A stretch of DNA of 64,000 nt from Bradyrhizobium iriomotense (GCF_018130765.1 NZ_JAFCJZ010000033.1:1-64000), one strand, 5' to 3'. Shown: positions 60,101 through 62,626, numbered from the stretch's first letter. The notes: generated by a model from the sequence alone, not told the origin. Translations and numbers: made by a program.

Positions 60101-61238
60101 TGCCGGCGCCAGGCGCGGCGGACGCATTGATCGTAATGTCCGACTTGGCTGTCGCGCCGATCTTGCCGCTGGCACTGACATGGCTTGACGCCCCGTGGAT
60201 CAGCACCTCCGGATCCGCCTCGCCCGCCACGAGCGTGATCTTGAACGAGCCGTTGTTGACCGACGATGCCTTGAGAGTACCGTCGACCGTCGCAGCGAGG
60301 GTGAGATCGCCGGCGGTTGCGCTCAATATCGAATCGCCGATGTCGATCTTTGCGCTTGAGAAGCTCGTGACCAGCGAGACGAGATGGATATTGTCGCCCA
60401 GGTTGTCATTGATCGCATCGGCGATCTTTCCGGTAATCTTGCCGCTGAAGCTGGAGTCATCGGCATCGCCCTGGACCGAGCCGTCAGCGTCCACATCGAG
60501 GGCTGAATGCGCGGTGAACGCGACAGAGCTTGCGGTGAGATTGGCGCCGGTCAGCGTGATTCCTGAATTTGCATCGGCCAGGATGCCTTGGTTGACCACG
60601 GGGTCGTTGCCTGCGGTCACCTGTGAAGCGAGGGTCAGGCTGCCGCCGAAAGCTGCATGCGCATTCGACGAGATGGCGGAATCGGCCGTGAGATTGAGCC
60701 CAAAGCCGAGCACGGCCGAGGCGCCGTCGAGCTTGACGGTGTCCTGGAACAGCCTCTGGTCGCCCCCCGTGAAATTGATGTTGAGGGTGCCGCCACCGCC
60801 CACGAATCCGTTCAAGGCGGAGAACGTGTCGAGGTCGATGTGGATCGTGTCCCCGAAGCCGGCCTGTGCTATCGAACCGCCGGAACGCTCGATCGTGACG
60901 TTGTTGTCCGTCAGGGTCGCGCTACCCGCGACATTTGACGTGCCGGCCTCGAAGAGAGTGAGGCTGCTGGCGCCACTCGCCTGCAGCGTGAACTCGTGCA
61001 CCGATGGATTCGGTATCGTCGCGTACGAAATGTCGGCCGACAGCAGCAGACGCGGCTCTATCGCTTCCAGCGTGAAATTCTGCCGCCGCGGCTTTGCGAT
61101 CGAACTCGCGGCACCGCCCGTGCGGCGGCGCCTTCTACTGTCCCGCCCGGGAATGATTTCGCGAATGACCTTGTTGAGGAGGGCTTCGAACGCGGAACGC
61201 TTGTGAGCTTCCTTATTCCAGCGCCAGGCTATACCCAT
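33156..61238 (-). CDS. Giant LEPR-XLL / RTX surface protein, 9360 residues
   Basis: One uninterrupted frame of 28 kb from ATG 61238 (GGGG eight bases upstream) to the TGA at 33156, roughly 0.9 MDa by length. Residues 1-56 are basic (GRDSRRRRRTGG at 31-42) and lead to the LEPR-XLL motif, LEAIEPRLLLSAD at 57-69, with no ordinary signal peptide. From ~70 to ~3400 there are Gly/Ala/Val/Asp/Thr-rich repeats such as GGAVGVGGSVGVMLIHKDTE. Low-complexity Ser/Asn/Gly linkers lie near 830-890 and 1430-1490. The middle has Calx-beta-like and IxRxDGxSW-type beta modules (~5170-7500). Seven RTX calcium-binding stretches (GGSGND, GNGGED, GGYGND) fall between ~7635 and 8500. A LamG-like pair (~8650-9015) and a degenerate metalloprotease-like domain (HEMGNAMGM, 9144-9152) precede the end. 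Probably a surface adhesin; Cys is nearly absent. Confidence 0.93.
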   Translation of the reverse strand: MGIAWRWNKEAHKRSAFEALLNKVIREIIPGRDSRRRRRTGGAASSIAKPRRQNFTLEAIEPRLLLSADISYATIPNPSVHEFTLQASGASSLTLFEAGTSNVAGSATLTDNNVTIERSGGSIAQAGFGDTIHIDLDTFSALNGFVGGGGTLNINFTGGDQRLFQDTVKLDGASAVLGFGLNLTADSAISSNAHAAFGGSLTLASQVTAGNDPVVNQGILADANSGITLTGANLTASSVAFTAHSALDVDADGSVQGDADDSSFSGKITGKIADAINDNLGDNIHLVSLVTSFSSAKIDIGDSILSATAGDLTLAATVDGTLKASSVNNGSFKITLVAGEADPEVLIHGASSHVSASGKIGATAKSDITINASAAPGAGSDASKDAAVALTVFDSGAKLGVSGGATVNATGASAATLQAASKLNATTLADGSAGSAGAAVAVSVIFGDTTASIDGATVDGTGVTLAAGADRTITTSASSSIGGSSDGGGGNASQKTLGSNGATTNEGSITFAGAVAVGVDTGTASSFINAGTIDARTGAVAVTTTTRDVQTVSADASFTGDTSGNAQQGVGIAVAIGVADRSNLAYIDGNTTITGSSLAIDVLAPQQSVFTVTSISGVGTAENLTVDGSVALNFVFNHNYAYLAKTANVTLSSPTNVTIEADSNIALVTRATPADSKGDPAKTGVGISVALGYDDDTTSAYLDDGAVLAGAKDLTLIATSIHSMETDAMNGAVGKSTSVTPVIAISISDNDVSAKLGTGGELDIGGAFTASATLTDQVTTSAEGDTQAGTAIGISIGLSFVNDHSLATTGRDLVTTGGAAAFLSNAISISETRAKASAAGGEDETKNNSNGGKSIDQKTTGQKNFANSAATSKNSNAKGTGATDTNKASSGGGDVTVAGAVALDVQNATSTASIPDNRKITATGLLTVHSALNSDGHATADGKATTTSGGTGVGLGVAITLNNPTNLGYVGNNTDIHAGGLIVEAVMDERKIDAPVIKPDVVNTTDDTIFVGLGSGLKNGDRVEYLNFALSGDIGGLTNLSQDYYVHVNDDGTIRLYDDKAKAEAGETTGANKQIDLTSPGSGDQHFYKVEDVMGVPTPNPLSDVKFTAGGTIRLLNLGANAHLRTGDSVTYDTPPGSTAIGGLSSNTVYYVIDLTGGHYQLAASRNEAYAGKAIELTSDGDGTRVVDDSHSSRAEALSAAGSGDIGISVSVAVNVVNNETEAVIGKTPAGDHSGTSTAKVAITGGLDVAVRAGSSEDNLSRALPHGDTDGENVGVGASVAVDVPTNTVNAAIINGTTWSGAAGKFTVSAENVVSTFTHGENGAAGGVGVAVGAGILVASDTVSAYVGTGGTVSATGDASITASNEVDDSTETDAEAAGKSVGVGASIAIAWLTENVSAELARSVTTTGGAATVASTSTVVSETKALASAKGKDDDSGSGNNADKQADGQVNGGNASTNSKGVSLPSAGGNASSGNSSASSQGGQNDSGVSVAASIAVNRMLADNTAKVTNGADITAQGAVKVSAVAQYDGSAKAIGTGVKLDGDDHIAAGVSVNWLGATNKALVGGGSVIISHDAVAGITLEAITPSGETNDFVAWGAAAAGGKGGMSIAGSVAINIVDHFDTEASTASTSHLESDGGIAVNGTAVLGPQTLAAAGAFSKDKGAFGAAINVTLLHATVTAAIGGDADAAGAISVKAESHMVPTEIDLPLLKPKLTSVAVAGSASQSDLAIAGSFIINDLHVDVDAHIGASSQINQGGLYTVGSGQTVSVEATNETKVVSVAGALGLSLDSSGFGVGLDVEILHKTTKAYIGSSAHVGNNGGGAVTVTATSPETMLSVAGTIGGGFGGTGAAASVGIADIHPETDAYIDDSAQVRSGGAISVTATDTFITTMVAGAIGVGDTAGIGLANTTLVHNATVQAYVGANATLRAGGNIEVIAKESEDIISIAAGFGGGGDVGVAGSAAINVLTEHTTASIGHGTSVTIVGVHDLTVKATDDTGVTTVAGSIAASGTAGVGVGVGVGVFKKFTTAFIDSNVTATVGGNILVTAASTETLISVSAGIAVGGTVGVGANADVNVFELHTRAFIGDDPTDGTLSFGPGNVHATGTVAVSADDQTDINEITAVVAAGTVGIGAAAGVNVMTKDTEAFIGSGAVVTGDGQGLGADVNTGAIGITLTPVNAGDKFSPNSPNGQGIETSNSSTSSNAESDDPVARSNLRSGGHVGTPTVDPMKTSSSGSGDQDVSDDSLGNIRSAGPTVQPGFHGVAVAATNQDEIRTFTFSVGAGEVGVAVTAGVDVVNATTKAYIGDHATVNGSTATAAGEQTVLVGAADDFYHLAIAGSAAGGLVGVAPAVGVNVIGNTTEAYIGDHATVNALGDIGVAANAKENVVMIGFGIAGGFVGVGGAVDVLSVSNTTKAHIDDHAVVFAHGDVLVSAADDTHVLELSGALAGGAVGVGGSVGVMLIHKDTEAFIAVNAQVDALGKSAGQGNILDGTIGSGFGRTTAHGVLVQADSSEDLLHIVAAGAGGFVGVSGAVGVTLISGETDAAILDGALINTAHQGSAGPSQSVHVGAADDVSVKTFVIGIGAGFVGVSGAVDVGTVNNNVKAVVGANATVNAAADVDVYALSLKDIEGFDASGAGGFVGVGGAVSVWSIGKQIEKTGKDKDGNATSDSALDAKPVSFGTSAVDTGDGTIDFGKPTFGDGAEVIYNSGGGSDLGSVHDGDHVFLHQLLDGSGHATGKVELYNSALNAQNHNGTGLIGLSQQGNNNQSFSNVNGSADSDAAAEAEAGKNQVTNSNAGGINNFTSDGKANSNRDRISQAISGPGGATAGINAKAPTKTGITNTENNAPPPAADPLIPNGTSAIVKGGAHLNAGLAINVGAHESDIIKVTTGQAAVGFVGAGAAVAVLSLGNNVTAFADGTLSAGLASDINVNASLNESVNLLALDAAGGFVGVGAAVVVISDTSLVQASLGNVTQAGNVKVGAINTRDLTELTAQVSVGAVAAGVSYTSLDVTGGASATVDGSAEIGKAGVVKSLTVDASDTTTTDVHTVAVSAGIVAVGVNFARVSDQAEASAAIGDGATVIVTGDVMVSAESVDRVNPRVEGVEVSAGAGVGLSFVNADVETTITASIGNGSVTAKKVSVTTSENLGKDTSYGSSAEAQTSAGGALLGAEGGVATAIMSPTMESKITGTVTATDAVTISATDNSNAVGSAHGIGLGGLGIGVTVATAETKSSVKAHLDGSVVTATDLTISATGTEEAKATETAVVGGILFALDINSSTATVTPDVEAYVQSGGSINTTGKIEVLATDHPEGDALTTGFGLSGGAQIGEADSTTNITPTVKAYIDPPTVTAGGSITVVAKAEPQQTKTPPNYQIINTETSDDLANPLNNSVEVTNHGLQTGSTVVLPSNAGIDGLTVNGKDNNNNDIIIKTVIRIDDNHLAFGDVFDGAKVDPTTDIITLPSAVNLNNGDLIEYEPAGGVVIDGLTPGHIYSVYIPNPLDQVHIKLREPGGSYVQENFTPPASSQTIDLTNHQFFNGEAVTYHAPAAHTFVSVQVDVDPNSAIFNSGSKTYNNVDNNNIQYVDANGNAASWGFVSGDTVRYSATGGSPPTKVIDGLTDGADYKVVTVSGPNSSSIQLGDDSSLGMGNITFTKHGTGDTITRTDGHNWSDFGFKDGQTLVISGTNLGSNNRTVHISSGSGGSTLTLTESNTVSNDTTAAKVVIGLNPGTKDQTNTDFAGLKAVTHSLVKKSDLPMTADGNNADGKQFYVEKLNDNQFRLHLKADLSDAALTLSAPGATGNHTIGAEAVDIKAAGSGLQQLRVNLKSGPAVTVTLTGPGGTPLNVISPPTGDGVSSAVATGSGGGVLLGANITHAVVNDNPDVEAYITADLVSAGGDVVIKAQSTTNATSNAEDEGGGFVGLGIPTADANQNGPNHKTLAYVSDGTRIEATGGVSVLALTQNKAQAAAHVITGGFVGVAIGHTHSKIAVDTLATINNNAAILAGGNLIVAAELRNDQSANTDATGVGLGGDANASAEATLSGNTNVEVGTAAKLEGRIVVLSASDGDARATGNQPLMSVVAVSEGDGGGLVAVGTASSTVDVQIPLNIKVNGFATITGWEGVDFRTSYNAIFTKARANSSATGLFGGVDSSSSNTTHLYSDVNSASNALITATPRVDGDPVLLPSVHPSTPRLAFDIDMTNQPQSGPGAMAIISENPDHVRALGFSLSGSPHTSFEVKPTIEFDSNVVIYSGQSPVLIVGENGAIERQVNVDVDIGSFINVHNIINNDPGDVYFAAAEHINGSGGTWEFRDNYHHVLLINKSKLDMNVQDIKVLDVDPADKPLVDISNTGSRGLTFKLKRDVSPTLIDIENTNTDPPNITLSGVIDNPIGTTRVINVHGDILSSASRADGDADPASLIRTNILDIEARQGNIGQNPGIVNFADPVSPSQHRVNIDVVDSANVPAATDFVSGNVSGGDHSIVLGLNQFFDGELVKYVASGTALGGLTSGNYYYIIAVDSLRVQLAEVSSPTTAIEITPTATATDLHSLTPAQRFTAVAKGNGTTEGFAWLDVKGRLRDGNTPYSVVIDAVNTAGDANLRIWGSVQDTTVGTVGGVHVIDREPANTKDYFNKFTPDQGGALQQDVGAFGTGGVHIDSTYDIRALDSTGHLYRPGIISAHNIIIAHAEPTATSPKIINVKAITDITGSATPGPSDSYHVDVLTNGWIDLAEKTGDLRVGRIMSTANDVTLHSPARIIDALNDGTAGEADVTGVNITLIAGDNGITSTSADKSGFGGIGTPDNFIEINVDALYGVGSALGVLDAIDTAASVGSTSGIFITEVQRGAESQHWIGTIANEVDDLEVDLVNTQGDVSLATTRGSIVDARADGVGDDTASVIGNTIDLFARGGNIGNTSGGNDLEIDSQAYAYGTIGARATGSIYLSEALPTTASPYDNNAEVVLLQALGIAGGDAVGGNIRFTVRESAAQGEDLHLLNTGAVLFLENAPETLVHGLINTPNGSILLRVADNVTTEVNSQILASQNIDIYGDFRRVNELSSNIARTDTVSPDDTPKFGTVMHLQGVIAHGATASGYLTRIFGNADTDQIFFDETFLGGLSGTGTSTIPGGTAQVIPDGGFTTGLGIGNAGSMSSYSGGKTRAFGSNTPTQVINVTATMAFARNAGGDTITAAAGTWNGFAIGDIVTVDTGLADDPNNRSFTVLNVTATVLTLSAVNFVRAESVSAKVKNNKVAPAGDSEDFFIVNQLQSMVITQETQTGVETGDTLTLDGQSASDTYVINTTGTHGDVRNYVVNVLDTGAAADGVDSLTVYGRDDNAANDPNATYRGADKGFDDVFLLRRTTGIAQETANRPVLYADDSAFVALLHVNNLAQAQVSDPNNDPNVRLQSVQRINYDSSINGNLMVFGQGGNDYFAVDDNAAITTLDGGADNDSFQIGQIYGYQRDGSTHSPAPLGNTFGGSVVTPYDQFPQLVNSLTPQSIYGTVATTRGWLSAGATSPLVAEGGTGDDTFTVYSNQSPLRLEGDDGNDLFTVRAFALAETNPVTGDIVWVDPVQEIAKPKLTRGFSTAAETAIRTGAGANQVEYNINAPVSVDGGNGFDKLVILGTEFADHIVVTEKGIFGAGLTVTYQNIEVLEVDALEGDDIIDVLSTQPGVATRVIGGLGNDTLNVAGDVTGPVVSRDIEGTSGMVNNRVTSDDSAYDGIVADGIDLSVARPNQGQVIIDEEVAGDASRGFTDISESGTQDVYGVYLQHAPVHGTHVYVTISAAMPPEEEHVKDGLLHSGDILDELGNGLVPLDANGLPPGDSMLLAEDDSKVGAIAAANYDRDIYLNGTLIHVPARSIVLVFDDTNWDKAHEHLVHLMAVDDHRPEGVRTVVTSHSVLSDDASFNHAIVRNVEVTIHDNDQPGILITQLDPTTTDPANYPAKYLNHPSDNNTIVLEGDDTTKVTDLYAVELENQPVGDSVTIALKPQDSRMTLSSSDSRFGVGLDQSGIRSGVYYLTFDSSNWNSPVIIVASAVNDGEVQDPHNTTIVHSIYVDQSLNLTFAGATVSRQDPADLGANWLTDGYSVGHKITITGGPNAGVYLITAATETTLTLKTLANVVPTFTGGVFLSTVNLDGLVSTTNTAYKNAAFSSDTPIYAKVLDDETAGVFLLESGGRTLVTAGTTSDGPGPGDSYTMRLQSPPKSDVNVDVVTDGQTDLVTGGRVSLQETGGLQPVQLFTGHITVTFVDAHTVIITRASGSETGSFIGDGFLPGQRIRIEGTGVAGVDNGDINLPGGFYTIDSANDGVTASTIRLTDAGGSALPTAFGTFDTDDNKTVAIDMVVERGRYTGNVDYSITNVPFQLFTGNISVSGNVITRNDVGSFKNDNFAIGQVITILQADQSALGTALTVTGVSDTQLTLSGSPAADASYQNVSIRKMLDVLVRRDGTSWLDSGFFEGQLIKIKGIGGDKIEKIDLITGTTPDKLDMLVLTDHPASGLYSGSLGGNGNNVTVTVIQMAARVTYTPPTPKPDINYPDTGNWYQQVTVQLIADPWFDIQPGHENFRAFPKVAHRLDGIRGPLAVEGGTTAADRSLVQAVLLPGEANGPLFNIPPQPPETQSIDVLNIYNDGTVANDTGTLTSTALTGFEMGGTLDFSKLLAGAPAPFGESVKYPGGISYGSIVVDPDTHEFSTDASHSTIESVNIFLGAGNDRLDINSTLIPGPDHNADGTIGLVSEHGGLTTVHGGGNAPIQMTAGIAPSNAFNITPSLGGKTGTLERTDGRSWVDAGFAVGQQVMLSIDTVGGSVTGSYTITAILDQDLKPGSILVLLGANGAPALTLLANATGTISVTDWLQVTSNFDVQADRIIRRDGLSWDNLGFAAGQQVSFSLSNGNVGNATVLGFDNASTPSGTGFGSALLLGNTTLTPATGLLGTVAVTSRNVVSGPFTVAAKALTRSSGSWIADGFAKGQAVAINGQPGVWFVTDDPTSTKLRLTGGDLTALSAVQAIQTVAIVRIGGDTINVNGTTEYINGTNTVAAALPGDPQGTTNRITRSDGHGWASDHLGDSAFAVGQQITITGEWSYAGVTFARNAGGDTITRSTGNWTSDGFMAGETIVLSGTTSTNGNLTNNGNFTIKSVSSDGKTLTLTAVNTVVPTVGTEPVTIGISGNFLVTGFATSAVAGDTLLVKGAVGLPTFAAPMTVNVDAPLVVYGDTTQDGIWYNGKADKSSSLGKFSNKPQPHMDNVSFTMATPSLGQANPEFAGLGLEFSTFTTLEGTFGVIKRTTGDWNGSTDLTRFLVDGLITIDGTPVGNVKTLTRTDPAHPLVYNTLILSDLTPAFTTFANGNHTIKEWNSGTIKLQPGQGLFDPGFVPEGLIAIGGSYQVAFARSNTGDTITRFDGGNWLTEGFAKGQTISVSLTTYNNVNFTLVDVTANTLTLEVKNSVIPTTLADPGAPTITESARIAADVGAVAIAGSQYLVTFAQHASGDTITRSDGGSWITDGFKAGMNIAVYGTPDKPGSPGDPGNKRVFQIDHLTATELTLKVSNSVIEEGPEQAIISGQGTKVDTLFMFDLKPAFLTLTNNGNSTPPLTRTIVERNRLGQNADFYVFPLANEYRYAGNDVIDAHNLFGDVPAGQLPTVGITAYGGKGDDTIIGSQAGDHLAGGSGNDTIIGQRGVDHIYGDSGFNVDVITRVLNVAQTAGNTGTTVLDNVTDGGNDLIYGDAPGSTATDAFGDYDDVIFGDLGDIDQATSGWRDTTKPVSLTPQRIETTLLARTIVSQSRQYGGNDTIFGNGGEDILIGGMGNDSLDGENGRDLLFGDNVALSRTTHLGDFRNGRFETLSGTQIYSTGLSTDTLAAGLDYANGLPQADPRGHGSWGDYLITLFDHGNSTVLAPVGSYGNDYIAGGAADDMIFGEMGNDVAQGDGSIEYVSHTLIDNGDGTAGYSTAIGGRVGVLNVAANIAGNPFRDANNALFLRPSFDGASDGQDYIEGGGDNDILFGNQNQDDLIGGSSDLFSLNTPAKRPDGSDLIFGGSGRGIARNAIGDAAIDGNALIATTPNGHANDSDSIIGDNGDVIRLVGIKGQVAPPVGALVITGTMTQAGNPVQTLNGFLSFNYDNYNSAVGFVRIIPRVDRLLDYTPGGVDFDPVHQPSDIGASDELHGESGDDFIYAGKGEDWLYGEGQDDDLIGGYGNDWISGGTGSDGIIGDDGRIFTSRNSLSADAANANYLVSVGEPLFGIAPLLSSDADPKYSNGNALNEFIFTPGNMQIDTINVSGALKKTVDLTPFSSDPSFDGTRDDFSVVSTKNNGAASDGKTRRHNDDIIFGGLGSDWIHGGSGDDAVSGAEALKLSFTQMQNPTTLELTGTAETDYYHPFNPGDALRFNPTDPDGKFTHPHIANRTGEFALYDENNPMRKILLNGDGTASSTGTGLEWFLNFDQTEGVLRPGGTTPGNQNQSVTYGPVRDDGNDDIFGDNGNDWIVGGTGRDHTYGGWGNDLLNADDDLTTAGGLNNVPETAPTYEDRAYGGAGKDVLIANTGGDRLIDWVGEYNSYLVPFSEFGMATVSRTMQPFLHHFLYAESLSDGVDATRYSDLNNGALPPAPTKANDPIPSRNGEPAGELGLVLQQDAAWHAQTGAPTDPQAGNTPGTQRDVLRSASYAPNTITGMFADSGSWTVTNSTYQNSTLKVSGDNVSLFDLDMWLPGNFFEIQSTMKVSSGGTLQNGFIIFDYQGANNFKYAGIDVTNNLIKIGQRSDAGWTDLATLSAGKPGLGLNSQNTLLLSVNGTAATLTVTSANGGKAASTLKLSYAFNAPLNTGMVGVGTNNSIAAYTSYTVQRLPISFTYNVLEDFSDGVANNFAAQTGTWTTTSGTSGRYSAVPPANDAAFSTRAFAVAPLSYVEYSATVNAAKAGTSAGLTFAYTSTNDFLYAGIVAGTNQVVLGHRSNGTWYVDAVASTTIAAGTDYSLLVALSEGVTNNVNVVLNGKSVLSFNYNVLVHDGSLGLYARNGNASFDNVLIRGDDIAYAGGGTPQVAALAAPPATDVAVVTADQLTAIVAAAKQAWTAALGPTDPRLSILDQVTVLIADLPDQMLGATTGSTIVLDAEAAGWGWFVDPTPGDNREFAIRLSGEVSEAASSSPAAGHMDLLTTLVHEMGNAMGMPEDLGDDVAGMTLRSGERRLPEPAGHTAPASAAVLQSAAAAQAAPQITLIPLAPATTTIAPPLTVVARADEPSGITLISNILLSPIAGASQNAEIRKSAGTTEDLGQSFVSLSASLTGGVPKSSTVSQDDVSTPEHHSSRIINSAKETTSINWHNSLDAVEHLASGPSNGSQEWLDDFLNHVGQNKTQWNPNAGLRVRPLSINLQGHA
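35745..38330 (-). repeat. RTX calcium-binding repeat blocks in the giant protein
   Basis: Seven separated clusters of GGxGxDxxx nonapeptide repeats: about 38210-38330 (DHLAGGSGNDTIIGQRG), 37800-37900 (NDTIFGNGGEDILIGGMGND), 37470-37560, 37220-37300, 36630-36785 (DDDLIGGYGNDWISGGTG), 36210-36290 and 35745-35850 (NDWIVGGTGRDHTYGGWGND). Such repeats fold into a beta-roll on binding Ca2+ outside the cell and are typical of proteins exported unfolded. Here they are interspersed with non-RTX sequence and are followed by ~860 further residues. Confidence 0.9.
53300..56000 (-). repeat. ~55-65-residue Gly/Val repeat array in the giant protein
   Basis: About 900 residues (~1750-2650) repeat a unit of the form AxIGxxAxVxAxGDVxVxA then AGxxAGGxVGVGGAVxVxxxxxxTEA. 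Clear copies are YIGDHATVNALGDIGVAANA, GGFVGVGGAVDVLSVSNTTK and GGAVGVGGSVGVMLIHKDTE. The alternation of polar and small hydrophobic residues suggests a long beta-solenoid, like filamentous adhesins. Similar units continue more loosely on both sides. Confidence 0.75.
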
Positions 61239-61298
61239 CGGAATGCCCCATCAAAAAATGGACCGAACGGCGAGCAGCAAATTCGCGTACGCAAGGCG

Positions 61299-61321
61299 CC
61301 TCAAGCACTACGCGCTTGAGG
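61299..61321 (-). promoter_or_regulatory. Hairpin between leader ORF and giant gene
   Basis: CCTCAAGC (61299-61306) and GCTTGAGG (61314-61321) form a perfect 8-bp stem with a 7-base loop, 8 bp after the leader-ORF stop and ~60 bp before the giant ATG. The layout resembles a leader/attenuator. No T-tract follows. Confidence 0.4.
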
Positions 61322-61328
61322 AGAACGG

Positions 61329-61433
61329 CTAGTGGTGTGTGCCGGGGAGAGATCGAGCGCCCGTGCCGTCGACAGAACGCGACAGAGGACGAGCTGAATT
61401 CCGAATGTTTAAGGTGCTAAAATTCTTGTTCAT
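61329..61433 (-). CDS. 34-residue leader ORF ahead of the giant gene
   Basis: ATG 61433 is preceded by an ideal GAAGGAGG with 7-base spacing, the best ribosome site seen in the window. The peptide begins MNKNFSTLNIRN, continues with SARPLSRSVDG and ends GTHH before TAG. It has no signal or membrane segment. It ends 90 bp before the giant ATG, on the same strand, just downstream of CtrA-like boxes. It may be a regulatory leader peptide or a small protein of the system; a chance ORF is possible, but the ribosome site argues against that. Confidence 0.5.
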   Translation of the reverse strand: MNKNFSTLNIRNSARPLSRSVDGTGARSLPGTHH

Positions 61434-61466
61434 TGCATCGCCTCCTTCGAATGACGAGTGGGCGGC

Positions 61467-61503
61467 TTAAACGAAATTTACGCGGAGCTTAAATCAGCTT
61501 TAA
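61467..61503 (-). promoter_or_regulatory. Tandem CtrA-type boxes upstream of giant gene
   Basis: On plus, TTAAATCAGCTTTAA (61489-61503) is an exact TTAA-N7-TTAA followed by C. TTAAACGAAATTTAC (61467-61481) matches seven of eight core bases. Their centres are 22 bp apart, two helical turns, so two dimers could bind the same face. They lie 34 bp upstream of the leader-ORF ATG, a suitable activator position. CtrA binding is inferred from the motif. Confidence 0.55.
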
Positions 61504-62215
61504 CTACGAAAGTATGACACGACCTCAGATTGGCTACAAGCGCTTTACATCCTCGCATTTTATCGACAACTCGCTGAAATAAACTCCGGTTGAATCACGA
61601 CTGCGATTGCAACCCGACGCTCTTGACGGTGATCCGTTCCACTCAGGAGGCGTGTGCCTCCTCAATAACTTAGGCGCGGGGCCCGGCTTAAATTTTGCCC
61701 AAATACATAACTCGACCTTATGTAGCCTGAGGTTGCAATTGATGCGGATGCCACAAAACGAAAGCATGCGTGGCGTCAGAGCAGCTCCGATACTCTGCTG
61801 CCTTGACGATTTTTTTATCGAGCGTGAGAGACCGGAATCTAGTGGCCGGTCGTGCGGCGTCGCGCATGCCCACAGCACTCTTTGCCAAAGGAGCACCACG
61901 CCGTGGCGTTCAGGCGTTACAAACCGCTCGGCGAACAGCTGCGCATTTGCGCTGGATGATGCTGCAAGTTGAACGCTGCCTCGCCAAACCCGACCGAGGC
62001 GTGCGTTGCGCGAACGAGAGGTCGGCGACCGACGGGTGACACCGACCTTTGGCCGGCAAATGCAGCATCCAGGATTGCCGGACTCAGGGTTGGTGTAAGC
62101 GAGCCACCCGCGTTAATTGCAGCCTGGCCGATTTCGCGGGTTTCAACACGAACACAGAAAGGAGCTTGGCGTGGTTCGCCAATATTCCAGGCGGAGATAC
62201 GGCGCGCCCCGCCTT
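61504..62215. other. Intergenic region between giant-gene promoter and XRE gene
   Basis: About 710 bases without a convincing gene. AGGAGGC (61645-61651) and GCCTCCT (61656-61662) give a short hairpin with a GTGT loop. Frames on both strands (e.g. 61534-61899 minus, 61607-61972 plus) lack ribosome sites and recognisable content. A GTG at 62171 with AGGAG before it runs antisense into the XRE gene and is not accepted. Confidence 0.4.
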
Positions 62216-62626
62216 CTAGATTTCCCGATCGCCAGCCGAAGAGATCCGGACGTGGAAGCCCTTTGCCTCAATGGCGCGGATCAGCTGCTCGAGGCTCATC
62301 TCGTCCGGCCGCATCGAGAGCTGGTCGGAGGGACCTTGATCCTGAGTATTCACAAGATGAACACCGTCCTCGAGAAACTCGGCGCTGACGTTAAGCACCT
62401 TTGCCACGGCCTTTATGGTGGCGGCCTTGGGTACCCTGCCGCGCTTCTCCCAATGCCAAATCGCAGGGGGCGTCACGTCAATCCGTCGAGCCAGCTCCGT
62501 GATGGTCATCGACCGCTCTTCGCGCAGCTGTTTCAAGCGCGAACCGAAGTTGGCGACCGTCTTGTTCTTCAATTTAGACACCTGTAAATTCCATTTGCGT
62601 GCGTGGGAATCAGCGTTAACGACCAT
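62216..62626 (-). CDS. XRE-family helix-turn-helix regulator
   Basis: 136 residues from ATG 62626. A basic N-terminal extension precedes a standard HTH_3 domain at ~27-85: FGSRLKQLREERSMTITELA, RRIDVTPPAIWHWEKRGRVP, AATIKAVAKVLNVSAEFLED. The C-terminal ~45 residues (MSLEQLIRAIEAKGFHVRIS) may bind ligand or mediate dimerisation. It lies upstream of the giant-protein block on the same strand with ~780 bp between, so it could control that block or itself. Start uncertain; M1 has only a weak ribosome site. Confidence 0.88.
   Translation of the reverse strand: MVVNADSHARKWNLQVSKLKNKTVANFGSRLKQLREERSMTITELARRIDVTPPAIWHWEKRGRVPKAATIKAVAKVLNVSAEFLEDGVHLVNTQDQGPSDQLSMRPDEMSLEQLIRAIEAKGFHVRISSAGDREI

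Noticed and set aside
62117..62587. Plus-strand frame opposite the XRE gene, with AGGAG before a GTG at 62171
   Set aside because: The minus strand encodes a clear HTH_3 domain over the same bases; the plus translation has no features.
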